Of a DNA stretch of 9,353 bases, positions 1 through 5,892 are shown in pieces. A program made the position numbers and the translations under genes. Under the pieces are notes generated by a model. The model ran no database searches. It saw only the letters and a list, made by a program, of their open reading frames with translations, and was not told where the DNA came from. This DNA comes from Promethearchaeota archaeon (GTDB taxonomy: Archaea > Asgardarchaeota > Lokiarchaeia > Sigynarchaeales > SOKP01): contig WJKD01000428.1 of the NCBI GenBank assembly GCA_014729315.1, forward strand, positions 1 to 9,353, in the 5' to 3' direction. How positions within the stretch are numbered: the stretch's first letter is position 1; each line of letters starts with the position of its first letter.

Positions 1-1
1 C

Positions 2-499
2 CCTAAAGCAGCAAAAAAACTTCTCGAAGTATGGGAAGGATTTAATATTATGGATGTCGCACCCGTAACAGGCTTAAATCCTAAAAATCTGGAAACAACT
101 ATGAAAACATTAAAAAAATATGTAAAGTCAAGTAATCGAGGCACATGTCCGGGATGTTTTGTTAATCAAGGGCCTCCATCTTCGTTCTGTGGAATAGCTA
201 AATGCGTTAAATCGAAGGGATATTGGACATGCGCTGAATGTAACGATTTTGATCCGAGTTCCGAATCTCCGTGTCCGTACATCGAAGAGAATCCAATGCC
301 AATGGCTGATAAAGGTCAAATGAGTAAATTGATTTGCACACGTTACAATAAGAACACTATAAAAAACTTAAAACGATGTCAAGAGATAGGATACGTCGAG
401 TTTATCAAAGAAGCAAAAGAAAAAGTCGAAAACGGTTGGAGAACGTGGCAAGTTATAAGCGACGAGATGGTCTTTACAAACGCAATGAAGAAAAAATAA
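2..499 (+). CDS. DUF3795-type cysteine-rich protein (5' truncated by window edge)
   Basis: The frame is open from base 2 to a TAA at 497-499. Codons before the first ATG (base 50) read PKAAKKLLEVWEGFNI and run smoothly into the protein, so the true start probably lies left of the window. The visible part has a cysteine cluster: C-P-G-C, then C-G-I-A-K-C, then C-A-E-C and a final Pro-Cys-Pro. A helical tail follows, in which the motif IGYVEFIKEAKEK precedes a Trp-containing end. This spacing (CxxC, CxxxxC, CxxC, then I/VGxxxFIxE) is typical of DUF3795, a small family of presumed zinc- or Fe-S-binding proteins common in archaea and anaerobic bacteria. Members usually have another CGxxC motif at the N-terminus, which would lie outside the window. 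No molecular function is established. It is convergent with the longin-like gene. Confidence 0.75.
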   Translation, partial: PKAAKKLLEVWEGFNIMDVAPVTGLNPKNLETTMKTLKKYVKSSNRGTCPGCFVNQGPPSSFCGIAKCVKSKGYWTCAECNDFDPSSESPCPYIEENPMPMADKGQMSKLICTRYNKNTIKNLKRCQEIGYVEFIKEAKEKVENGWRTWQVISDEMVFTNAMKKK

Positions 500-540
500 A
501 AGATTTACGATTTACTATATTTAACACTATTTTTCTATTC

Positions 541-559
541 ATAATTAAACAGTAATTAT
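541..559. repeat. AT-rich inverted repeat between convergent genes
   Basis: ATAATTA (541-547) and TAATTAT (553-559) are perfect 7-bp arms around AACAG. It lies in the 131-bp gap between the convergent DUF3795 and longin genes. A transcript-end hairpin usable on either strand is possible, but an all-AT stem is weak. Confidence 0.35.
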
Positions 560-594
560 TTCCCTGAATTTGAAATTTGGGAGCTTTGAACTGA

Positions 595-602
595 TTTTTT
601 TT
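595..602 (+). terminator. T8 run, candidate terminator of the DUF3795 gene
   Basis: Eight consecutive T on the plus strand, about 95 bp past the DUF3795 stop and just before the convergent gene. Archaeal RNA polymerase commonly terminates at such T-runs without needing a hairpin. I assign it from position and composition only. Confidence 0.35.
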
Positions 603-630
603 AAGATCCAGCATAAGTTTTTAGAGATCC

Positions 631-1032
631 TTAATGCTTAATAATACCTTCCCAGAACTTTTTCACAGGTTCTTCTAAAGAATCTTGAATTTCTGCTTTA
701 AAACATTCCTCGCAACTTTTCAAAACGCTCGTATCCCCGTCAAAATGGTCTAAAAGATCTCTGTCGTATATTTCAAAGAAAGATTTGGCTAAGGACATCA
801 TCTCTTGATTGACCTTCTTCATTCTGTGTTTTGGGGAAGAACTAGCAACGAATAGGTATTTATTGGCTTTTTTAATAGAATACCTTTTATTATCAAATTC
901 AAAACTATTAAACCCTGCTTCAGATAGTTCCTTTGCAAAAGAATCTAACGCGCTCATTAACATACCAAATAGCTCCGGTTTATATTTTTTGTCAAAAACT
1001 CGATGAAAAAGCACAATGCCTGAGGATTTCAT
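631..1032 (-). CDS. longin-like domain protein (stand-alone)
   Basis: The gene encodes 133 residues, ATG at 1032 to TAA at 631. The predicted fold order is two strands (residues 4-12 and nearby), a long helix (18-39), strands (41-57 and 58-65), then two helices (68-90 and 101-115). This beta-beta-alpha-beta-beta-beta-alpha-alpha order is that of longin domains, which in eukaryotes sit in SNAREs, adaptor subunits and GTPase regulators. The N-terminal SGIVLFHRVFD strand, the GMLMSALDSFAKELS helix and the FFEIYDRDLLDHFDGD segment fit stand-alone longin/roadblock-like proteins known in Asgard archaea. It has no membrane segment or signal peptide, so it should be cytosolic. Two Cys (107, 110) form a CxxC of unknown meaning. 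No Shine-Dalgarno is seen, and an A/T-rich box at 1051-1064 would allow a leaderless message. The fold call is by eye; roadblock/LC7 is the main alternative. Confidence 0.6.
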   Translation of the reverse strand: MKSSGIVLFHRVFDKKYKPELFGMLMSALDSFAKELSEAGFNSFEFDNKRYSIKKANKYLFVASSSPKHRMKKVNQEMMSLAKSFFEIYDRDLLDHFDGDTSVLKSCEECFKAEIQDSLEEPVKKFWEGIIKH

Positions 1033-1050
1033 GACCCATATGTCTTGTAA

Positions 1051-1064
1051 TATTTTAATTTTAA
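1051..1064 (-). promoter_or_regulatory. candidate TATA region for the longin-like gene
   Basis: The minus strand reads TTAAAATTAAAATA centred about 26 nt before the ATG at 1032, the usual archaeal TATA distance for a leaderless transcript. A second, better TATA match (TTTATATA, bases 1113-1120 on the minus strand) would give a leader of about 60 nt. The sequence alone does not decide between them. Confidence 0.35.
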
Positions 1065-1194
1065 GGACCCCTTAGAAGAAATTGATTCTTTATTATCAAA
1101 TATACGATTTTGTATATAAAACAATTACGAATAATATAGAAGAGATCTTATTTATTTCTATCATTTTGATCATTTTTAGCCCGTTTTTGCATGA

Positions 1195-1208
1195 AAAATA
1201 AAAAAAAA
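1195..1208 (-). terminator. T-rich terminator of the 7-TM gene
   Basis: Just beyond the 7-TM stop codon the minus strand carries nine consecutive T (1200-1208), then ATTTTT. This fits archaeal intrinsic termination and would separate the 7-TM gene from the longin-like gene downstream on the same strand. Confidence 0.5.
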
Positions 1209-1213
1209 TGCGA

Positions 1214-1927
1214 TTATTTGATCAATATTCGTTCTAAATACTTAGGCATGTTAAAACTGCTATATAATTCAAGCATACTAGAAATTAATAATATGCGAAT
1301 TAAAATTAGAGCAATTGGATTCGTAGAAATAAGGGCGTCTAAAACGGCACTTATGTTGAATGAAATAAACCCAATCAAAATAAATCTACCACTCCATTTA
1401 ATCTTTGGATTATTGGATTTCATTGTTTCTATTGCGAAAAGAATACCCGAAACAATTAGAGTAAAAGCTACGATTAGCAAATAAAGCATTACGAAAGATT
1501 TGTAATTCACATCTACAATTCCACTGAGAGTTCCTATCTCGGTTGGGTTTTCGATTAAAAAATAAATTAAAAAGACTTCAAAAACCACCCCAATAATGAT
1601 ATAAACGATAACAATCAGATATTTATATTTCTCGTACATCATCTCTGTAAACGCAATAAGCCAAAAAATTAATCCAAATGGAACGAAAAAATTCCCGAGA
1701 AAAAAATATATCACCATATTCAAGCCATTTCCCGTGAATAAATAGAGAATTACAGAAATAGCACTCGGCCACCAAGGAGAACTAAACACAAAGATCGTTA
1801 ATCCAACAAAAAGATATTGTATACTTTTAGATTCTTTGTAAACTGAAACTAAGATTATACAAATAATCACGCAAATAACGATATGAACGAGACTCAAAAC
1901 TCCATTTAAAATACTTAGATCAAACAA
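1214..1927 (-). CDS. seven-transmembrane protein of unknown function
   Basis: The gene encodes 237 residues, mostly hydrophobic, ending at TAA 1214-1216. Likely membrane spans are residues 6-30, 36-56, 68-96, 102-125, 143-168, 179-200 and 204-225, giving seven helices. Loops are short, with a Lys-rich one at 169-177 (KSNNPKIK) and a basic C-terminal tail (MPKYLERILIK). The start is TTG at 1925-1927: the frame is closed by TGA only four codons upstream, no ATG or GTG lies between, and the first helix begins almost at once. A TATA-like TTTAAATA (1995-2002, minus strand) supports a leader of about 45 nt. There are no catalytic motifs. The layout resembles 7-TM sensor modules seen fused to histidine kinases, here without any effector domain; that link is only a guess. 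It is divergent from the PadR/ABC operon. Confidence 0.75.
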   Translation of the reverse strand: MFDLSILNGVLSLVHIVICVIICIILVSVYKESKSIQYLFVGLTIFVFSSPWWPSAISVILYLFTGNGLNMVIYFFLGNFFVPFGLIFWLIAFTEMMYEKYKYLIVIVYIIIGVVFEVFLIYFLIENPTEIGTLSGIVDVNYKSFVMLYLLIVAFTLIVSGILFAIETMKSNNPKIKWSGRFILIGFISFNISAVLDALISTNPIALILIRILLISSMLELYSSFNMPKYLERILIK

Positions 1928-1994
1928 AATTTGATTTCACCAAATAATAAATACATTGGAATAAATAGTAATGCAAAAAAATATTCATCGTTGT

Positions 1995-2002
1995 TATTTA
2001 AA
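1995..2002 (-). promoter_or_regulatory. candidate TATA box for the 7-TM gene
   Basis: The minus strand reads TTTAAATA, matching the archaeal consensus. Transcription would start near 1970, giving a leader of roughly 45 nt before the TTG start at 1927. Confidence 0.45.
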
Positions 2003-2112
2003 TTTTACAAAAATATCTAATTTTTTTGAGAATCCTTCCTAAAAAGTCATTAATTATGTTCAAAAAGCTTAATCTTCATCCGATGATGAGATAAATAGAA
2101 TTCATTTGAGAT

Positions 2113-2129
2113 ATGATCAATTTGATCAT
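2113..2129. promoter_or_regulatory. perfect 17-nt palindrome, candidate operator
   Basis: ATGATCAATTTGATCAT consists of perfect 8-bp arms around a single T. It ends one base before a TATA-like TTTATATT, where BRE and TFB would bind. A dimeric winged-helix protein such as the PadR-family product encoded just downstream would fit a site of this symmetry. Autoregulation is typical of PadR proteins, but binding here is inferred from position. Confidence 0.5.
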
Positions 2130-2130
2130 G

Positions 2131-2138
2131 TTTATATT
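2131..2138 (+). promoter_or_regulatory. candidate TATA box for the PadR/ABC operon (upstream start)
   Basis: TTTATATT lies about 30 nt before the ATG at 2165, so transcription would begin at or just before that codon and give a nearly leaderless message. A second box, CTATATAAT (2192-2200), would start transcription near 2222 and serve the ATG at 2282 instead. Which is used bears on the upstream extension of the regulator. Confidence 0.45.
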
Positions 2139-2151
2139 GTTACTCATATTA

Positions 2152-2168
2152 TCATTCGTGAAGAATGA
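2152..2168. repeat. short inverted repeat at the upstream start of the PadR gene
   Basis: TCATTC (2152-2157) and GAATGA (2163-2168) are perfect 6-bp arms around GTGAA. The right arm includes the ATG at 2165. It could be a second regulatory site or a coincidence in AT-rich DNA. Confidence 0.25.
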
Positions 2169-2824
2169 ATAAGAAGAGACACAAAAGCGAGCTATATAAT
2201 TCGCGATCACATTTACCACCGTTTATTCCTCCCCCTCCCCCCTGAGGTCCTATACCCATTTGTAGAGAAGGGTTCAACGAAATGAAAATCTTGTTTCTTC
2301 TTTCTATTATCATTGATTACCCAAATGGAATTACCATATATCAACTTCATTCGAAATTTAACTTTTCAAGAGGTATGTTAATGAATACTTTTGATTCCTT
2401 AGAGAAGGAGGGTCATCTTACTATAAGAAAGGATGAAGTCAAAGGAAGAGAGCAAAAATATTTCATAATTACTAAAGAAGGACGAGAATACTTAAATAAA
2501 TTAAAAAGTAAATGGGCAAATCATTTTGCGATTATGTCGGAAATTGCTCCTCCCGAACACTATGGAAAAGAATATCTCCAAAAGGGTTTTAGGCGTATAC
2601 TTATAAGAGGAATCGAAGTATGCGAATCAAAAGAGGATGTGTTGGATTATTTAAAGGGGATGAGGTCATGGGTAAAATCAATGATACGGAGGATTGAACG
2701 ACGTAAGCAACATTTAGATTACAAACAAAAGAAACTTTCCGAAATTATTCAAAAAATCTACAAAATTGAGAGCTGTGAGAATAAAAAAATAATATCAGTC
2801 ATAAATATGTATTTTAAAAAATAA
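2165..2824 (+). CDS. PadR-family transcriptional regulator; upstream extension interrupted by TGA
   Basis: The intact part, ATG 2282 to TAA 2824, gives 180 residues. A PadR-like winged helix covers residues 1-75, with recognition-helix region GITIYQLHSKFNFSRGMLMN, Leu-Glu-Lys-Glu-Gly-His and wing strands ending FIITKEGREYL. A basic helical C-terminus (120-165) suggests the usual dimerising coiled coil. In the same frame the sequence is open from ATG 2165: 26 codons ending in five prolines, then TGA at 2243-2245, then GPIPICREGFNE straight into the winged helix. This reads like a real N-terminus broken by one codon. Possible explanations are nonsense mutation with reinitiation at 2282, UGA recoding, or a base error. 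As first gene of a regulator-ATPase-permease operon, it most likely represses the transporter in response to a ligand. The safe product starts at 2282. Confidence 0.8.
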
Positions 2825-2855
2825 CTTACGAAATATGAGATAAAAAAATAGTAAA

Positions 2856-4181
2856 ATGAACGAATATATAATTAAGGCAAACAATTTAACGAAAATTTAC
2901 AAAGATGGTAAGGTATTAGCTGTGGACGATGTTAGTTTCGCTATTAAAAAGGGTGAGATTTTTGCCTTATTAGGACCTAATGGCGCAGGAAAAACGACCA
3001 CGATAAGTATGCTTGCTACTTTATTAAATCCTACGGAAGGACGTGCAACTGTTAATTCCTTCGATGTAGAAATTGATCCCGACAAAGTAAGAAAAAGCAT
3101 AGGAATTGTTTTTCAAGAAAGTTCAGTGGATCTTGAGATGAAAGGAAGAGAAAACCTTGAAATGCATGCGATTTTATATGGTATGCGCAAAAAACAACGA
3201 AGAGAAAAAATTATGTCTGTGTTAAAATTGGTCGAATTGGAAGATAAAGCAAATCTTTACGTAAAGAACTATTCAGGAGGGATGAAGCGTCGATTAGAGA
3301 TAGCAAGGGGGCTAATTCACGAGCCAACCGTTTTGTTCCTGGACGAACCTACCTTGGGTTTAGACCCCCAAACAAGACGGAAAATATGGCAAAAAATTAA
3401 GCAACTTAATAAAGGTGATTTGAACATGACCATTTTGATTACAACTCATTATATGGAGGAAGCTGACGAACTAGCCGACCGAATATGCATTATGGATCAC
3501 GGTAAAATCATTGCTCTTGATAGTTCGGAGAACTTAAAGAAACAATTATCCGGAGACATCGTCGAAATAGAATTTGAAAATGCCTCAGAGAGCGAAAAAA
3601 TACCGGAGTTAGTTATTAACCTTCAAAATATACCGGGAGTGAGCAATATAAGTTTAGGGAAACAACATGAATTATCTAACGATATGGCCCTACAAGCTCC
3701 GTCAGGTGTGCCCGAAAATGTAAATTCCGCTATGATGCGATCGAGAATGCGGGAAATAATGAAAAATCCTAAGAAAATGGTTAAAGCGTGGAAGAATTTT
3801 CCTATTGCTAGAGAAATGTTCTTAAATGCGCCGTTTGAGATCAAACAAAGGATCGCCGGTCTTTTTGATAATAGCTTAGTGCAAGAAATTCCCGAACCGA
3901 TTAAATCAGAAATTTTAAAAATTAAAACGGGAGAATTCAAAGGAGGTTCGAAAAACCGGGAGAAAATTCTCTCGATTTCGTGTGAAAATGGAGGAAAACA
4001 ACTTCCTATAATAATTCAAAAAATAAACGATTTAAATCTAGAAATTAAAAAAGCAAGTATGCATCAACCAACATTGGAAGATGTATTTCTTTTTCATACT
4101 GGTAAGGCTATACGCGAGGAATCAGCTAATCGTGTGAAAAATATCAAGGATATGATTCAAAGAAAACATTTTAGGAGGTAG
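2856..4181 (+). CDS. DrrA-like ABC transporter ATP-binding protein with large C-terminal insert
   Basis: The gene encodes 441 residues and supplies the ATPase of an ABC-2 exporter with the next gene. The nucleotide-binding domain is complete: Walker A GPNGAGKT (40-47), Q-loop Gln87, signature YSGGMKRR (139-146), Walker B VLFLDE (159-164, catalytic Glu164), D-loop LGLD (167-170) and switch His198. After it comes the DrrA/DUF4162-type regulatory domain, whose strands (235-241, 262-268) and ending QPTLEDVFLFHTG (404-416) are recognisable. Between these halves lie about 97 extra residues (271-368), mostly Lys- and Met-rich helices, so the protein exceeds the usual 310-330 residues. The gene begins 31 bp after the regulator with no Shine-Dalgarno. 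Its last codons and stop (AGGAGGTAG) contain the Shine-Dalgarno site of the permease, suggesting coupled translation. The substrate is unknown; drug or lipid export is typical of the family. Confidence 0.92.
   Translation: MNEYIIKANNLTKIYKDGKVLAVDDVSFAIKKGEIFALLGPNGAGKTTTISMLATLLNPTEGRATVNSFDVEIDPDKVRKSIGIVFQESSVDLEMKGRENLEMHAILYGMRKKQRREKIMSVLKLVELEDKANLYVKNYSGGMKRRLEIARGLIHEPTVLFLDEPTLGLDPQTRRKIWQKIKQLNKGDLNMTILITTHYMEEADELADRICIMDHGKIIALDSSENLKKQLSGDIVEIEFENASESEKIPELVINLQNIPGVSNISLGKQHELSNDMALQAPSGVPENVNSAMMRSRMREIMKNPKKMVKAWKNFPIAREMFLNAPFEIKQRIAGLFDNSLVQEIPEPIKSEILKIKTGEFKGGSKNREKILSISCENGGKQLPIIIQKINDLNLEIKKASMHQPTLEDVFLFHTGKAIREESANRVKNIKDMIQRKHFRR
4173..4179 (+). promoter_or_regulatory. 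Shine-Dalgarno site of the ABC-2 permease, inside the ATPase stop region
   Basis: AGGAGGT is a full-strength Shine-Dalgarno match 11 nt before the permease ATG at 4191. It encodes the last two Arg codons of the ATPase and its T begins the TAG stop. Such sites are rare in this window, so strong translation of the permease or coupling to the ATPase is likely. Confidence 0.75.
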
Positions 4182-4190
4182 ATAAAAAAA

Positions 4191-4991
4191 ATGAACGATA
4201 TAGTAAAATTAACTACAAAACAAAATATCGCAGCTATATGGATATTGGCCAAGAGGGAACTTTTAGAATTTTGGAGAAATAAATCGCGTGTAATTTCAAC
4301 TATTGCGCAGAGTATTTTATTTCTTTTCATTTTTGGAGCGGGATTTGCTTTTGTTGCGATTGAAATTGAGGGAATCTCTGTAAGTTCATCCGCTTTTATA
4401 GCATCTGGAATCCTAGCAATTACAATCTTATTTAACGGAATATTTGGGGGAATGGGATTAATGCGTGATAAAATGTTTGGTTTTATGAAAGAATTAATAG
4501 TCGCTCCAGTTAGTAGAAGGATTTTAATGATGGGAAGGACTTTAGGAATTTCTTTGCAATGTATTCTTCAATCACTACTTGTTTTATTAATAAGTATAAG
4601 TTTTGGATATTATGGTTATGACCCAAGCTTAGTGTGGCGCACTTTACTAGTAATTCCCGTGGCTTTCTTAGCGAGCTTAGGTATCGTGGGAATGGGATTA
4701 ACGATTAGTACCCGCTTAAGAGATTTTCAGAGTTTTGGACTAATACAAACATTTATCGTTATGCCTATGTTTTGGCTATGCGGTGCGATGTTTGCGTTCA
4801 GTAATGTACCAGTAGGAATGCAGATTGCCATGATGTGCAATCCTTATACCTATAGCGTTGATTTATTTAGAGCAGTGTTATTAGGGGTTTCATTTTTCCC
4901 CATATGGTTGGATCTGCTGGTAGTTTCATCTTTTGGATCTATATTAATTTTAATTGGAGCAATGTCCTTCAATAAAATGGAGTTAAGTTAA
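4191..4991 (+). CDS. ABC-2 type transporter permease (DrrB-like)
   Basis: The gene encodes 266 residues, the membrane subunit that pairs with the upstream ATPase. Six spans are visible: about 33-57, 67-91, 111-139, 147-174, 182-206 and 236-259. Family signatures are the amphipathic N-terminal AKRELLEFWRNKSRV, the cytoplasmic loop FGFMKELIVAPVSRR (96-110) which corresponds to the coupling region, and NPYTYSVDLFR (217-227) before the last span. The length matches typical DrrB-like permeases (240-280 residues). The start is well supported by a strong Shine-Dalgarno. The gene lies 9 bp after the ATPase stop and ends the operon. As a half-transporter it would act as a dimer with two ATPases. The exported substrate cannot be read from the sequence. 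Confidence 0.92.
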   Translation: MNDIVKLTTKQNIAAIWILAKRELLEFWRNKSRVISTIAQSILFLFIFGAGFAFVAIEIEGISVSSSAFIASGILAITILFNGIFGGMGLMRDKMFGFMKELIVAPVSRRILMMGRTLGISLQCILQSLLVLLISISFGYYGYDPSLVWRTLLVIPVAFLASLGIVGMGLTISTRLRDFQSFGLIQTFIVMPMFWLCGAMFAFSNVPVGMQIAMMCNPYTYSVDLFRAVLLGVSFFPIWLDLLVVSSFGSILILIGAMSFNKMELS

Positions 4992-4999
4992 ATTCCTCC

Positions 5000-5028
5000 C
5001 CTTTTCATTTATAATAAAAATCAAAAGG
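5000..5028 (+). terminator. hairpin after the ABC operon
   Basis: CCTTTT (5000-5005) pairs with AAAAGG (5023-5028). After one C-C mismatch, ATTT (5007-5010) pairs with AAAT (5018-5021) around a 7-nt loop, giving ten pairs in all. It begins 9 bp past the permease stop and probably marks the 3' end of the message. TTTATAATA (5008-5016) in the loop could also be a TATA box for the hydrolase gene. Confidence 0.4.
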
Positions 5029-5075
5029 TTTAGACATTTATTTCAGATAACATTTAATTTAAATCGAACAGTTGA

Positions 5076-5852
5076 ATAAAAATTCCTTTCACTAACTTAG
5101 ACGGAAAAAAGATTTATTATCAAATTACTAAGGCTGATAATCAAAAAGCTATTATATTTATTCACGGATCTGGCGAGAACTCTAACATTTGGACAAATCA
5201 ACTCTCGTTAGAGATTAATTACAATCTTATATCATTAGACTTACCTTCCCATAACAAGTCGGACATATTTCCAGATCTCAGTCTCCAGTTGTACGTAGAT
5301 GCCGTGAATAATATGATTGATAGTTTAAATTTAAAGAGTGTTATTTTAGCTGGACACTCTTTAGGTGGAGCGGTTGCTCAAGAGTATTACTTTCAGCACC
5401 CTCAGAAAATAATCGGATTAATATTTGTAGGGACTGGCGCACGCTTAAGAGTCAGTCCTATGATTCTTAATTCTCTAAAAAATGACTTTCAATCCTATTT
5501 AGACTCGATACCCGTAGGAGCATTTTATAGGAAGACCAAAGAGAAAATTATTGAGCTCTTTATTGAAGAAATTACTAAAACGCCTCCTGGGGTAACTTAT
5601 TCTGATTTTAGTATTTGCGATAATTTTGACGAACTTGAGCGAGTTAAGAAAGGAACTATAAAAGTTCCGTCACTGATATTGGTTGGAAAAGCCGATAAAT
5701 TGACCCCTATAAAATACTCACGATTTTTTAAAGACTACATAAACGATTCAGAGATGTTAGTAATAGATAAAGCCGGACACATGATTATGACAGAAAAGCC
5801 TTTAGAAGTAAACAAAGCAATAGAGGAATTTATTACAAAGAGGTTTGAATAG
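5076..5852 (+). CDS. alpha/beta hydrolase with missing or frameshifted start
   Basis: The frame from 5076 to TAG 5852 encodes about 258 residues, normal for this fold. Counting from 5076, the oxyanion HGSG is at 30-33, the nucleophile elbow GHSLGG places Ser95, the acid is Asp207 in VGKADKLTP and the base is His235 in AGHM, so the catalytic triad is complete. Esterase, lipase or small-molecule hydrolase activity is expected; the substrate is unknown. No ATG, GTG or TTG occurs in frame before TTG 5289, which would delete the oxyanion loop and first strands. TTG at 5072 lies in another frame, but dropping one A from the A5 run at 5078-5082 joins it to this frame as MNKIPFTNLDGKKIYYQI, a normal-looking N-terminus. 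I therefore think the real start is near 5072, with an assembly or genuine one-base slip, or an ATA/ATT start. Confidence 0.8.
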   Translation: MKIPFTNLDGKKIYYQITKADNQKAIIFIHGSGENSNIWTNQLSLEINYNLISLDLPSHNKSDIFPDLSLQLYVDAVNNMIDSLNLKSVILAGHSLGGAVAQEYYFQHPQKIIGLIFVGTGARLRVSPMILNSLKNDFQSYLDSIPVGAFYRKTKEKIIELFIEEITKTPPGVTYSDFSICDNFDELERVKKGTIKVPSLILVGKADKLTPIKYSRFFKDYINDSEMLVIDKAGHMIMTEKPLEVNKAIEEFITKRFE

Positions 5853-5892
5853 TCTTTATTTAATTTTTAAAAGTTGATAGTATATCCTAACA

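Noticed and set aside
1191..1484. Plus-strand open frame of 97 codons
   Set aside because: It lies opposite the 7-TM gene, has no family features, and its start sits in the A-run that serves as the 7-TM terminator.
2227..2247. C-rich tract (G-rich on the minus strand) as a possible G-quadruplex
   Set aside because: In the regulator frame the tract is simply five proline codons (CCT CCC CCT CCC CCC), and it has only two long G-runs on the other strand, so coding explains it better.
3623..3940. Minus-strand open frame of 105 codons opposite the ATPase insert
   Set aside because: It is antisense to a well-defined gene and shows no recognisable domain. Its presence raised the question of whether the insert is real, but the ATPase frame is intact on both sides.
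5289..5852. Hydrolase starting at TTG 5289
   Set aside because: This start would remove the oxyanion HGSG loop and the first strands, which are clearly encoded in the same frame just upstream.
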